From the NCBI RefSeq assembly GCF_000427865.1, contig NZ_ATYV01000016.1:1-64000 (forward strand): DNA of 64,000 bases. Direction: 5' to 3'. Both the position numbers and the translations under genes were made by a program. The notes beneath the pieces were generated by a model. That model did not search any database. It was not told the origin of the DNA and worked only from the letters and a program-made list of their open reading frames with translations. Below, piece after piece: positions 27,036 to 35,615 of the stretch (within the stretch, counting starts at the first letter, position 1; the number at the start of each line of letters is the position of its first letter). Source of the stretch: Corynebacterium sputi DSM 45148 (lineage in GTDB: Bacteria; Actinomycetota; Actinomycetes; Mycobacteriales; Mycobacteriaceae).

Positions 27036-27659
27036 ATGGGTGAGGTAGCTGAAGGTTCTGTCCAGACCGTCGCGGTTGTCGATGCGGTCGGTTCCGAGAT
27101 CGTCGTATGGCATGTGCAGTTGGCGCCGTCGAGTTCTGGGGACCGGATGTCCGGGGCGTGGCTTGTCGACGCAGACGCCGTCGACGCGGCCGATACCGTT
27201 CGGAATATCACCGCTGGCTGCGCGGTCCTACAGGTGAGCGACGAACTCCCGCAGGTAGTGCTCGACGCCGTCGGTCCGCATCGCGTGGATGTTCCGGCAA
27301 CCGTTGCGGGCGTCCGTGACGAAGTATCGGTTCTTAAGGCACGCGCGGAAGAAGAAAAGTCCCAGCCGGGCAAAGCCTCGCTGACAATGCCGAGGTTTCC
27401 TGCGGTGTCGGAGGTTGAGGCTGTGGAGTTTCCGCACGTCGGGAAGCAAGCTGCCGCAGGCGCACTTGCCTGGGCCCGAGGAATTGAGGAGCTCACTGAG
27501 ACGTGGGCCGAAATTGATTCCCAGCGTCGGCGGCGCCGCTACCTGCAGGGCTCGGCCGGTGCTCAGCCTCAGCCGCTGCCGATAGTGCTGAAAAACGCGC
27601 GAACCCCGACTCACTCATCTCTGAGTGAACCGGGGTTCGGCGGATTCAGGAGTAATTAG
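27036..27659 (+). CDS. Hypothetical protein next to dprE1
   Basis: 207 residues from the ATG at 27036; TAGCCT lies 8 nt upstream and there is no Shine-Dalgarno. The N-terminal half (VAVVDAVGSEIVVWHVQLAP; GAWLVDADAVDAADTVRNIT) looks like a small alpha/beta domain, and the C-terminal part is helical and Arg/Gln rich (WAEIDSQRRRRRYLQGSAG). No recognised family. The last 20 codons run through a strong hairpin that serves as the terminator of the convergent csbD gene, so the true C-terminus may have been lengthened by loss of an earlier stop. Confidence 0.6.
   Translation: MGEVAEGSVQTVAVVDAVGSEIVVWHVQLAPSSSGDRMSGAWLVDADAVDAADTVRNITAGCAVLQVSDELPQVVLDAVGPHRVDVPATVAGVRDEVSVLKARAEEEKSQPGKASLTMPRFPAVSEVEAVEFPHVGKQAAAGALAWARGIEELTETWAEIDSQRRRRRYLQGSAGAQPQPLPIVLKNARTPTHSSLSEPGFGGFRSN
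27600..27639 (-). terminator. Terminator of csbD, lying inside the 3' end of the convergent gene
   Basis: CGAACCCCGACTCACTCA and TGAGTGAACCGGGGTTCG pair at 16 of 18 positions around TCTC. On the minus strand the stem is followed by CGCGTTTTT. It lies 17 bp beyond the csbD stop but within the coding sequence of the plus-strand gene. Confidence 0.75.
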
Positions 27660-27856
27660 TCCCGATCGGTGAGGTTGTTGAACTTCTCGGCCGCCTTGTC
27701 CTTGACGTCCTCGAACTTCTCCTTGGCATCGGACTTCAGCTTGTCGGCCTTACCCTCTGCCTGGAGCTGCTCGTTGTCAGTGGCCTCGCCGAAGGTCTCC
27801 TTGGCTTCGCCGCCAGCCTTCTCTGCTGCGTTCTTCATCTTGTCATCGAGTCCCAT
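27656..27856 (-). CDS. CsbD-family stress protein
   Basis: 66 residues from the ATG at 27856 (MGLDDKMKNAAEKAGG). The small, highly charged, helical and hydrophilic protein with repeated 'KAxGxxKExxGxAT' pattern (GEAKETFGEATDNEQLQAEG) is typical for CsbD/YjbJ proteins, which are induced in general stress; the molecular role is unknown. AAAGGATC precedes the start. The stop overlaps that of the convergent gene. Confidence 0.85.
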   Translation of the reverse strand: MGLDDKMKNAAEKAGGEAKETFGEATDNEQLQAEGKADKLKSDAKEKFEDVKDKAAEKFNNLTDRD

Positions 27857-27996
27857 AGTCGATCCTTTCTGTCGTCCGAAACTTGTGAGCGCGAGTGTAC
27901 GCATCTGCGCGCATACGGGTCAGGAGCACTACGGGACAGGGGGAGTGCCAGCTTTACCCGAATGTGACGTTGGCGGCGAAAGGATCGTTTCGTCTT

Positions 27997-28002
27997 TACG
28001 AT
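27997..28002 (+). promoter_or_regulatory. -10 element for the gene at 28010 (leaderless)
   Basis: TACGAT followed by exactly 7 nt and ATG, without a Shine-Dalgarno. Confidence 0.5.
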
Positions 28003-28009
28003 TGGGGCC

Positions 28010-28912
28010 ATGCCGACTGATACCGACAACGTTGTGGCGTTCCCGGGGATCAGGGTGGCGCATGAGCCCGCCACCCTGATCATCGGTGCTGCGCTCTCGA
28101 TGGAACCGGTCTCGGTCACCCGCACCTTCGGGGTCAATGACTCCCTGACCATGCATGAGCTTGGCGACGCTCTCTGTCGCCTGTTCGGCTGGTCCACGCG
28201 GGACGCGGCGCCGCAAAGGTTCCTGGTGGACGGGACTGTGGTCCCGCCGGACTGGCGCGTAGGGGAGGTGCTCACCGAGCCGAAAGATTGCCTGACCTGG
28301 ACCTGGGGGCTGTGGGAACACAACCTCGAGGTCCGCGAAGCTTTCGCTCGAGACGAGGCGACCCCGGACGTGCTGTGCATCGGCGGATCCGGGTCCGTCG
28401 ACGGTGCGGACGCGCTGGGTGGCACTGGAGAAGTAGACATCGCCGCGATCAACGCCGACCTGACCGGTGAAGACACGATGGCGAGGACCCTCTCTGGGGC
28501 CCATGAGGAGGTCAGTGAACTGATTGAGCGCTGTGGTGCAGTGGAGTTTGTTCCGCTGCTGCAGGCACTGGACCTGCGCCGAGAGACATGCGTTGGGCCC
28601 ACCGAGTCCGCCTTCATGCGGTCCCTGCCGAGAGAATCGGCGGAGGACAATGCGGCAGGCCGGGACGCCGCGTGGGTGACACTTCTGTGCGCCGCGGCGC
28701 TCGTGGACGACGATGTGCGACACGACATCGCCACGCACACCATGGACCGCCTGATGTGGTGCCGCGAAGACGGGTTCCCCCTAAGTGGGGAGGACATCGA
28801 CGAACTGTGCGCCGATACCTTGGGTGCGTTGCAGGACGTCGGGGCACTGGGCGACAACCCGCAGCCAACGGACATTCGTCTGGATCTGCTGCGCGAGTCT
28901 TTGCGACGCTGA
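28010..28912 (+). CDS. Hypothetical protein, N-terminus faintly like pRiA4b ORF-3/TnpR-type domain
   Basis: 300 residues. The first 110 residues contain FGVNDSLTMHELGDALCRLF (strand-helix) and later CLTWTWGLWEHNLEVREAF, which echo the 'xLxELHxxLQxxxGW...YxxDxGDxWxHxIxV' pattern of the pRiA4b ORF-3-like domain. The resemblance is weak and I would not name it so without a profile search. The rest is helical, with LLCAAALVDDDVRHDIATHT and four or more cysteines scattered. It stands alone between csbD and gtrA, with a leaderless-type -10 seven nt before the ATG. Confidence 0.6.
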   Translation: MPTDTDNVVAFPGIRVAHEPATLIIGAALSMEPVSVTRTFGVNDSLTMHELGDALCRLFGWSTRDAAPQRFLVDGTVVPPDWRVGEVLTEPKDCLTWTWGLWEHNLEVREAFARDEATPDVLCIGGSGSVDGADALGGTGEVDIAAINADLTGEDTMARTLSGAHEEVSELIERCGAVEFVPLLQALDLRRETCVGPTESAFMRSLPRESAEDNAAGRDAAWVTLLCAAALVDDDVRHDIATHTMDRLMWCREDGFPLSGEDIDELCADTLGALQDVGALGDNPQPTDIRLDLLRESLRR

Positions 28913-28933
28913 TCTTTCACCGCAGTTCAGGGG

Positions 28934-28939
28934 TATAGT
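28934..28939 (+). promoter_or_regulatory. -10 element for gtrA (leaderless)
   Basis: TATAGT followed by exactly 7 nt and the GTG at 28947. It decides the gtrA start, since no Shine-Dalgarno is present. Confidence 0.55.
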
Positions 28940-28946
28940 TCAGCCC

Positions 28947-29426
28947 GTGAATGAACCTTCGAACAGGCTGAACGGCTCCGCTGCCGCAGCCGGAGACGAC
29001 GTAGACCACGTCGAGATCACCACCGGATTGGATCTGAGGACCCAGATCCTTCGGTTTGTGATGTCTGGTGTGCTCGCGGCAGTTGTGGACTTCGGTCTGA
29101 CGTGGATCCTCCTCAATCTGGTTGACCTGACGTCCTTCTGGGCGAAGACCTTCGGTTGGGTTGCCGGCACCATTACCGCGTACATGATTAACCGCCGGTG
29201 GACGTTCCAAGCGGAGGCATCGGTGCGCAGACTCGTCGCCGTCGCGGTGCTGTACATCATCACGTTTGTCGCTCAGGTGGGCATCTTCGAAGTCCTCCTG
29301 CCGGTGTTGTACGACTTGGATTGGCCCGCTTCAGTGGCCCAGTTTGGCGCCTTCGTCGTCGCGCAAGGTGTTGCCACTGTCATCAACTTCATCGTCCAGC
29401 GGGCGATCATCTTCCGGGTGAAGTAG
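28947..29426 (+). CDS. GtrA-family membrane protein
   Basis: 159 residues from the GTG at 28947. Four membrane helices: QILRFVMSGVLAAVVDFGLT, a second through GWVAGTITAYMINRRWTF (the family's NRRWTF motif after helix 2), and two more ending in NFIVQRAIIFRVK. GtrA proteins are thought to move or hold polyprenyl-linked sugars; in Corynebacteriales a homologue lies in the arabinogalactan locus and may be linked to DPA translocation. It is followed after 10 nt by the 711-residue membrane protein gene. Confidence 0.85.
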   Translation: MNEPSNRLNGSAAAAGDDVDHVEITTGLDLRTQILRFVMSGVLAAVVDFGLTWILLNLVDLTSFWAKTFGWVAGTITAYMINRRWTFQAEASVRRLVAVAVLYIITFVAQVGIFEVLLPVLYDLDWPASVAQFGAFVVAQGVATVINFIVQRAIIFRVK

Positions 29427-29436
29427 CGAGGCCACA

Positions 29437-31572
29437 ATGAGCACCGACGTGGTCTTGAGCAACCAATTGAGCCTGACGACGCTTCACAGCTGGGTCCTCC
29501 TCGGAGCTGTGACTCTGGTTATTTTTGTTCCCGGTCTAGTGGTGGCTGTGGCATCTGTGATGTCTGGACCTGAACGCAAGGCCGACCGACTCAGCAGGCC
29601 CGGCCCGGCGTTTGTCGTTGTTGCGCTTGCGGCGGCTCCGGCAGTTACGTTCGGTGGAGCCAGCCTCCTCACCGGGCTCTTCGACGATCGCGGTGTCCGC
29701 TGGAACGGAACCTCATTCACATGGGGTTTCATCGGGCTGACGGTCGTATCGGTGCTTCTCAGCGGTCTGCTGTGGATCATCGCAGGGACCGTCAACTCGC
29801 GGCTGCGTGGGCGAGCCGACGCCGGAGATCCTGGAAGTTTCCCTGACGGGGCCGTCGCTGTCCGGCGCCGCTGGCGGATTCCGGTTGGTACGGCGACAGT
29901 GCTCGGAGTCGGGGCGGTTGCGGTTCTGTCGGCTGGATCAATCATGCGTGCGGTTGGCGGTTTGGATTCAACGGTCCCCACCTTTGACGCGCTGTTTCAC
30001 TCCACGGCAATGCGCTGGATCGCGGAGAACGGTCAGGCCTGCGCGACGTGCCTGGCTGAGGTCAACGAACCGGAGAACCCGAATCCGTACTATCCGTCGG
30101 CCTATCACGCTGTCGGAGCCATTGGCGTCCTACTCACCGGATGGCAGCTCCCGGGTGCCTACGTGGCGCTGATTGTGCTCACCGCACCGGTATTCGTCCT
30201 CGGCTCTGTTGCCATGGCTTCGGAATTCGGAGCGCGCAATGTCGCCTTGTTTGTCGCCGCCATCGTTGCGGTGATTCTGCCGTTCTTCCCAACGGAACTG
30301 GTTTCCTATGGGCAACTTGCCCCATTCGGCATGGCGGTGGCCGCTCTACCGGGCGTCATAGCGGCGGTTGCCGCTGCTTTACGACGTCCTTCTCCAGGCG
30401 CCGTCCCCGTCGTCGCACTGGGAATTCTCGGCATCGTGTCGCTGCATCCGTCCGTCGGAATCATCGTGATCGCGGTGGCACTGCTGCAAGGCCTGGGAGC
30501 TGTCGCTGGCAATGCCATCGCTTGGTGCCGGCGCCGTCGTGGCGTCGATGTGGAGCGGCCCGGATCCGTTATCTGGGTTGTCCTCGCTGCAGCTCTGGCC
30601 GGAGCGCTGACTCTCACGACGGTCCAAACTGGGATCGCAGGTGACCTCAGCACCTTCAGCTGGCCCGCGGTCGACACCATCGAGGGTTCGGTGAATGTTC
30701 TAGCGTTCTTGGCGGGCAGCCCGGACGCGGTTCGGATCCTCGTATTGATTCTTGCTGCGGTAGGTCTGGTCGGCATCATCATGTGGCGTTCGGGATTCCG
30801 GCGCGCACTGCCGACTGTCCTCGTCGGAGCAGTCGCGATCTGGTTGGCCATTTTGTGCCGAGGCTCGGACTCGCAGTGGACGCAGGAGCTGACCTACCTC
30901 TGGTGGAATGATTGGAGGCGACTAGCTGCAATCGGCGTGATCGCCTGGGTGGCGGCGGCTGCGGTCGGGGCACAGGCGTTGATGCGCTTGGTGGCCGCTA
31001 TCGTGAAAAATCGGGCGGGTCGGACCCAGTGGATTGTGCCGATGCTGCTCTCTGTTGTTCTGGTTGTCTGGTCGACGACGGTGGCGGTGACGACGGAGGC
31101 GTCGAGAAGCGAAGTCGCTTCCATCGGTTGGGTAGAAGATGACCGTTTAGTTACCGACGCCGAACTTGAGGCATATGCGTGGCTCGCGGACCATTACCGG
31201 GGTGGAACGGTCCTCAATGATGCCAGTGACGGTTCCCCGTGGCTGTATTCCTTGTACGGGATCCCCGTAGTTTTCAACGTTCCGCTGGGGCGAAACGCTG
31301 AGGTAAAGCACGGCGCAGAACGGGTGCTGCTCAACCAATTTGCCCATGATGCGGGGGTGCCCGGTGCGGTCTACCGCGAGGATGCCGAGACGGCTATCGA
31401 AGACTTGGATGTGAGGTGGGTGATGTACGGGCCCACTCGCGTATTCCACCGGGATGCAACTGCCGGCGGATTCTTCAAGCTGGATGAAAGCCCAGCCTTC
31501 CGACTCGTGTATGAGAATGACGGCGTGATGATCTACCAGGTGGATCGTCGTTTGCTAGCTTCACAGTCATGA
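29437..31572 (+). CDS. Large polytopic membrane protein, GT-C-like (DUF6541-like)
   Basis: 711 residues with about 14 hydrophobic segments and a soluble C-terminal part (from about 560: EVASIGWVEDDRLVTDAELE, then GTVLNDASDGSPWLYSLYG). The extracytoplasmic loop after the fifth helix reads PTFDALFHSTAMRWIAENGQ, with an Asp and His placed as in GT-C glycosyltransferases that use polyprenyl-phosphate donors. The gene is translationally coupled to glfT2 (ATGA overlap) and follows gtrA, so an arabinan or galactan decoration step at the outer membrane face is likely. The exact reaction cannot be assigned. Confidence 0.7.
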   Translation: MSTDVVLSNQLSLTTLHSWVLLGAVTLVIFVPGLVVAVASVMSGPERKADRLSRPGPAFVVVALAAAPAVTFGGASLLTGLFDDRGVRWNGTSFTWGFIGLTVVSVLLSGLLWIIAGTVNSRLRGRADAGDPGSFPDGAVAVRRRWRIPVGTATVLGVGAVAVLSAGSIMRAVGGLDSTVPTFDALFHSTAMRWIAENGQACATCLAEVNEPENPNPYYPSAYHAVGAIGVLLTGWQLPGAYVALIVLTAPVFVLGSVAMASEFGARNVALFVAAIVAVILPFFPTELVSYGQLAPFGMAVAALPGVIAAVAAALRRPSPGAVPVVALGILGIVSLHPSVGIIVIAVALLQGLGAVAGNAIAWCRRRRGVDVERPGSVIWVVLAAALAGALTLTTVQTGIAGDLSTFSWPAVDTIEGSVNVLAFLAGSPDAVRILVLILAAVGLVGIIMWRSGFRRALPTVLVGAVAIWLAILCRGSDSQWTQELTYLWWNDWRRLAAIGVIAWVAAAAVGAQALMRLVAAIVKNRAGRTQWIVPMLLSVVLVVWSTTVAVTTEASRSEVASIGWVEDDRLVTDAELEAYAWLADHYRGGTVLNDASDGSPWLYSLYGIPVVFNVPLGRNAEVKHGAERVLLNQFAHDAGVPGAVYREDAETAIEDLDVRWVMYGPTRVFHRDATAGGFFKLDESPAFRLVYENDGVMIYQVDRRLLASQS

Positions 31573-33407
31573 CTGACACAGACGGCGCCACAGGTCCGAT
31601 GACTCTGGTGCAACGGACCTTGTTCGCCGGACCCACCGAGTGGGTGAACCCGGATCTCTACGGCAAGGTACTTCGAGGCTCGGCGGTTCAGCGACGCGGT
31701 TCCGTGACCATCGCCGCTGAATCCACGTTCACCTCAGACACGTATTTCGGCCGATTTCCGGCGTCATACTGGCAGCGGTGGACCCGCGTCCGGGCGGTGA
31801 CACTGAGCTGTGAGCTGCAACTGGCAGGCGAGCCGGTGGAGGTTCTGGTCAGGGCTTCAGATATCGGAGCGCACGTCTGTACCCTCGGATCGACGATCGT
31901 GACAGAGTCCGGCACCGCGTCAATTGAAGTTCCGCTGACGACCTTCCTCGACGGCGGATCTATGTGGACGGAGTTCCGTACCTCTGCGGCAGAGGTGAAG
32001 GTTTCAGCGGTCCGGTGGACGGTTGCTGACAGCGCGCAGGACAGGAAGCTGTCAATTGCGGTGTGTTCCTTCAACCGGCCTGTTGACTGTGCCACTACCG
32101 TCGAGACGATCGCGGCAGATGATGAGGTGGCTTCTGCAATCCACCGACTGTATGTCACTGATCAGGGTGACCAGCCAGTTGCTGAGCAGGAAGGTTTCCA
32201 GCGAGCCAGCGAGGCCCTCGGAGAAACCTTGGTACTGATCCGGCAGGCCAATTTGGGCGGGGCCGGTGGTTTCACCCGCGGGATCGTGGAGGCAACCGAA
32301 CAGGGCACAGATGGCGTGGACGTTTTGCTGATGGACGACGATGTCCGAGTCGAACCTGAAACTGTGCTCCGTCTGGCGGGAATGGCGAAGTTCACCACCG
32401 AGCCGACGATTCTCGGGGCTCAGATGCTTTATCTCTTCAACCCGGATTACCTGCTTGCCTCTGCAGAGGGAGCAAACCTGCAGTCGTTGAAGAGGGGATT
32501 GCCGACGGACAAGTACACCGTTCATAACTTCGACTTGGTTACCGGACCGCTCCCAGAGCGACGTGCGGACACCGAATACAACGGTTGGTGGTCGTGCTTG
32601 ATCCCCGGGGAGGTCGTGGAACGAATCGGCCTTCCGCTGCCGGTGTTTTTCCAATGGGACGACGTGGAGTACAGCCTGCGAGGCAGGGACTACGGGATTC
32701 CCACCGTGACACTTCCTGGTGCGGCAGTCTGGCACGCCGAGTTTTATTGGAAGGACGTGGACGGATTCGGTCACTACTTCGCGATGCGCAATGGGCTCAT
32801 TACTGCGGCGGTGCGGGGCCAGTTCGACGCGAAGGGAGTGGCGAAGCAAATGTCTCGTCAGATCGCGCGGTCTATTGCCGCGATGCAATACGGACTGGCG
32901 CATACTCACTTGAAGGCGGTGGAAGACTTCCTAGAGGGGCCGGGCCTCCTGCAGGACGGCGGTACCTCCGCATTGGGACAGGTCAACGCGGAGCGGAAGC
33001 AGTACTCCGAGACCATTCCCTTGGATCCGTCCGAAACCCCTGACGTGATCCCCGTGGCACGTGCGGGATTCCCCCCGGCACCGAACCGCAGGGACCTAGT
33101 CCTGGCCAAACGAACTGCGAAGCAACTTGCCGGAAAGGTTGCACCGGGCCCAGTTGTTGTCCCGTTCGAGGATTCTCAGTGGTGGAATGTCTCGTTGTAC
33201 GGGGAAGCTTTCGTCACCGACGCTTCTCAATCCGCTGTGCGACACCGCACCCGAGATGCGGAGAAAGCTAAAGATCTGCTCACCAAGTTGGCGAAAGTGT
33301 CCAAGCGACTGTTGTCGGATGGACCTGAAGTGGCGATGAGTTACGAGGCCGCCGTTCCAGAACTGGTGGACCGAGACAACTGGCGCAGGCTCTTCGCCGG
33401 GGAGTGA
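31569..33407 (+). CDS. glfT2: Galactofuranosyltransferase GlfT2
   Basis: 612 residues, GT2 family. It polymerises the galactan chain with alternating beta-1,5 and beta-1,6 galactofuranose from UDP-Galf at the inner membrane face. An N-terminal beta-barrel (about 1-155) precedes the GT-A domain. IAVCSFNRPVDCATTVETIA begins the donor domain, LLMDDDVRVEPE holds the DDD metal motif (256-258), FFQWDDVEYSLRG the acceptor-side acidic pair (about 364-365), and AVWHAEFYWKD the conserved His389. The C-terminal helical domain ends with VPELVDRDNWRRLF. It overlaps the upstream membrane protein gene by 4 nt. Confidence 0.95.
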   Translation: MTDTDGATGPMTLVQRTLFAGPTEWVNPDLYGKVLRGSAVQRRGSVTIAAESTFTSDTYFGRFPASYWQRWTRVRAVTLSCELQLAGEPVEVLVRASDIGAHVCTLGSTIVTESGTASIEVPLTTFLDGGSMWTEFRTSAAEVKVSAVRWTVADSAQDRKLSIAVCSFNRPVDCATTVETIAADDEVASAIHRLYVTDQGDQPVAEQEGFQRASEALGETLVLIRQANLGGAGGFTRGIVEATEQGTDGVDVLLMDDDVRVEPETVLRLAGMAKFTTEPTILGAQMLYLFNPDYLLASAEGANLQSLKRGLPTDKYTVHNFDLVTGPLPERRADTEYNGWWSCLIPGEVVERIGLPLPVFFQWDDVEYSLRGRDYGIPTVTLPGAAVWHAEFYWKDVDGFGHYFAMRNGLITAAVRGQFDAKGVAKQMSRQIARSIAAMQYGLAHTHLKAVEDFLEGPGLLQDGGTSALGQVNAERKQYSETIPLDPSETPDVIPVARAGFPPAPNRRDLVLAKRTAKQLAGKVAPGPVVVPFEDSQWWNVSLYGEAFVTDASQSAVRHRTRDAEKAKDLLTKLAKVSKRLLSDGPEVAMSYEAAVPELVDRDNWRRLFAGE

Positions 33408-33418
33408 CCCCGGCGAAG
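33392..33418 (+). terminator. Hairpin spanning the glfT2 stop codon
   Basis: CTTCGCCGGGG and CCCCGGCGAAG form a perfect 11-bp stem around AGTGA, which contains the first bases of the glfT2 stop region. No T-run follows, so it is a stabilising or weak termination hairpin. Confidence 0.5.
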
Positions 33419-33437
33419 GCGCGGCGGCAGTGTGTAG

Positions 33438-33610
33438 TTAGGCCACCAGCGGGATGACACCGACGGCGATTCCCACCGCAAGCATCACCAGGGAGACCAC
33501 CAAGGCCGGCCACAGCACCTTCCGGTGGTGATCGCCGAGCGGGACGCTGGCGAGGGAGACCAGCAGCAGGATCGCCGGCACCAGCGGGCTCGGGACTGCT
33601 GCACGCGCCG
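33438..33610 (-). pseudogene. C-terminal remnant of a citrate transporter (CitMHS-like)
   Basis: The minus strand encodes SPLVPAILLLVSLASVPLGD and HHRKVLWPALVVSLVMLAVG, ending IAVGVIPLVA before the stop at 33438. The 'xPLxPAxxLLxxxAxVxLGDHxR' pattern followed by a last membrane helix is the C-terminus of CitMHS-type metal-citrate:proton symporters. The frame stays open to about 33610 but enters sequence shared with the opposite-strand remnant, so the larger N-terminal part is missing. No start codon or ribosome site is present. Confidence 0.5.
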
Positions 33611-33850
33611 GGTCAGTCCGCTGGGGCGTCGCGGTCCGCGACTGAACAGCTGCTTCTCGACGCCCTCGGCGACGGCGAACTCGCCGCCGCAGACGCCGCT
33701 GAACGTGCAGGTGTCTCCCGGGCGACTGCGCAACGCCGACTGGCGGCGATGGCCTCAGAAGGTGCCGTTCACGTTCGCCTGCGCTATGGCAGGTCAGGCC
33801 GCCCGGAGCACCTGTATTCGCGGCGTCGGGGCGGCCTCAGTCCGGACTAG
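33608..33850 (+). pseudogene. C-terminal DNA-binding domain remnant of a CitB/DpiA-type response regulator
   Basis: The plus strand encodes TEQLLLDALGDGELAAADAA and ERAGVSRATAQRRLAAMASE, then GAVHVRLRYGRSGRPEHLYS before TAG. This is the winged helix of CitB/DpiA-family response regulators ('AxxAGVSRxTAxRxLxxLxxxGxVxxxxRYGxxGRPExxY'). The receiver domain is absent and there is no start. With the citrate-transporter remnant on the other strand it marks a deleted citrate-sensing and uptake locus. Confidence 0.6.
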
Positions 33851-33852
33851 GC

Positions 33853-34791
33853 TTAGCCGGAGTACGGCTCGAACTTTTCCTCGCGACCCTGCTTATGCAG
33901 GGAGAGCCAGTTGCGGAATCCCTTGATATCACGCTTCTGCACCAGGAAGAACCACCCGAAGCGGGCGTACTCCTGTGGCAGCAGCTTCCGCATGCCCGGC
34001 TGGTTCATCAGGTAACCGCGGTTGCGGTAGGTGAAGTACCGCTTGGCCTCGTTGTCCGGGTACTGCGTGTGCATACGGCCACCGAGGATCGGTCGGAACT
34101 CCTCCGTGCCAGAGGGATGCAAGTATGCGGTGGTCAGGCACGTGCCGAACGGGACGCCGGTGCGCTGGAGACGACGGTGGAACTCCACCTCATCGCCCCG
34201 GATGAACAGCCGGTAGTCCGGAACACCGGTCCGCTGGAGGGTGCTTGCGGAGAGAAGGGCCCCGTTGAAGAGGGAGGCGATGCCGGGGAGGAGGTCGTCG
34301 GGAAGCGAATCTTTGTCGTTTGCCTTCGGATCGGTGAGCTCCGACCGGTAGCGACGCCACTCCAGACCACGGCGGAGGGGGAAAGCGAGCCGGTCCGGCT
34401 CGTCGATGTCACAGACGACGGGGGAGACCGCCTCCAGACCATGGCGGTCAGCGCACTCCAGGAGTGTGGCGAGGACTTCCGGGCCCTCGGGGCGACCATC
34501 ATCGTCCGCGCACCAGACCCAGTCCGCACCGAGCGTCAGCGCCGTGAGCATGCCAAGCGCGAACCCGCCGGCACCGCCGAGGTTGGTCTTCGAGCCGAGG
34601 TAGATCGTCTGGATCGCGCCGGAATTCCGGGACTCCACGGCGTCGCGCACTGCTGGGTCATCGGCGTTGTCGACCACGATGATCCACTGCGGTGCATGAC
34701 TCTGCCCAACCAGGATGTCCAAGGAACCGACCAGGGACTCCAGGCGGTTGTGCGTGACGACGACCGCCGCCACAGACACGTTCTCGCTCAT
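33853..34791 (-). CDS. glfT1: Galactofuranosyltransferase GlfT1
   Basis: 312 residues, GT2. GlfT1 starts the galactan by adding the first two Galf residues to the rhamnosyl-GlcNAc-PP-decaprenol linker. Features: VAAVVVTHNRLESL opens the Rossmann part, WIIVVDNADDPAVRD, NLGGAGGFALGM, the DDD motif in WVWCADDDGRPEGPE (96-98), and FIRGDEVEFHRRL as acceptor-side acidic motif. The C-terminal region has RYFTYRNRGYLM. The start overlaps the stop of wzt (ATGA), so wzm-wzt-glfT1 form one unit. Confidence 0.93.
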   Translation of the reverse strand: MSENVSVAAVVVTHNRLESLVGSLDILVGQSHAPQWIIVVDNADDPAVRDAVESRNSGAIQTIYLGSKTNLGGAGGFALGMLTALTLGADWVWCADDDGRPEGPEVLATLLECADRHGLEAVSPVVCDIDEPDRLAFPLRRGLEWRRYRSELTDPKANDKDSLPDDLLPGIASLFNGALLSASTLQRTGVPDYRLFIRGDEVEFHRRLQRTGVPFGTCLTTAYLHPSGTEEFRPILGGRMHTQYPDNEAKRYFTYRNRGYLMNQPGMRKLLPQEYARFGWFFLVQKRDIKGFRNWLSLHKQGREEKFEPYSG

Positions 34792-35573
34792 CGGTTCTTC
34801 TCCTCGAGGATGCGGCGCACGTGATTCGCCGCGTCAGGGCCTTCGTACTGCTCGACGATATCGTCGACGGCCCCGGCCGACCGGATTTCGCCGTGGTCAA
34901 CCCATAGCGCCGTGTCGCAGAGCTGCGCCAAGAAGTCATTGGAATGCGAGGCGAAAACCAGGATTCCGGAGCGCTCCACCAGCTCCTCCAGGCGATTTCG
35001 AGCCTTGGCGAGGAATGCAGCGTCGACGGCGCCGATACCTTCGTCGAGCAGCAGGATCTCCGGCTCGATGGAGGTGACCACGCCCAGCGCCAGGCGGATG
35101 CGCATGCCGGTGGAATAGGTGCGAAGGGGCATCTGGAGGTAGTCGCCGAGTTCGGTGAACTCCGCGATGTCATCGAGCTTCGCCTTCATCTGCTTGCGGG
35201 ACTGACCGAGGAACAGGCCACGGATGATGATGTTCTCCAGGCCCGAGATCTCCGGATCCATGCCCACGCCCAAGTCGAAGACTGGCGCGACACGACCGCG
35301 AATGTCAGAGGAGCCGCGGGTCGGTTCGTAAATGCCCGCCAGCAACCGCAAGAGGGTTGACTTGCCGGCGCCATTGTGACCGACCAAACCGACGCGATCG
35401 CCGGTCTGCAGGTGGAGGTTGACGTTCTTCAGCGCCTCGACGACGACGACGTTAGATTCGTTGCGGCCGATGGCACCACCGGCAGCGCCGAGGAAGGCCT
35501 TTTTCATCGATCGGGACTTTGCGTCGAAGATAGGGAAGTCGACGCAAGCGTTATAGGTGTCAATGCTGACCAT
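34788..35573 (-). CDS. wzt: Galactan ABC exporter ATPase Wzt
   Basis: 261 residues. Polysaccharide-export ATPase: Walker A GLVGHNGAGKSTLLRLL (65-72 core), signature YSTGMRIRLALGV, Walker B EILLLDEGIGAVDAAFL and H-loop FASHSNDFL. It powers flipping of lipid-linked galactan across the membrane together with Wzm. It lacks a long C-terminal carbohydrate-binding domain, as in the mycobacterial homologue (Rv3781 type). wzm ends 43 nt upstream and glfT1 overlaps the 3' end. Confidence 0.93.
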   Translation of the reverse strand: MVSIDTYNACVDFPIFDAKSRSMKKAFLGAAGGAIGRNESNVVVVEALKNVNLHLQTGDRVGLVGHNGAGKSTLLRLLAGIYEPTRGSSDIRGRVAPVFDLGVGMDPEISGLENIIIRGLFLGQSRKQMKAKLDDIAEFTELGDYLQMPLRTYSTGMRIRLALGVVTSIEPEILLLDEGIGAVDAAFLAKARNRLEELVERSGILVFASHSNDFLAQLCDTALWVDHGEIRSAGAVDDIVEQYEGPDAANHVRRILEEKNR

Positions 35574-35615
35574 GGTGTTTCCTGTGATTCCTTAGCTTGT
35601 GCGCTCGTGACCTGG

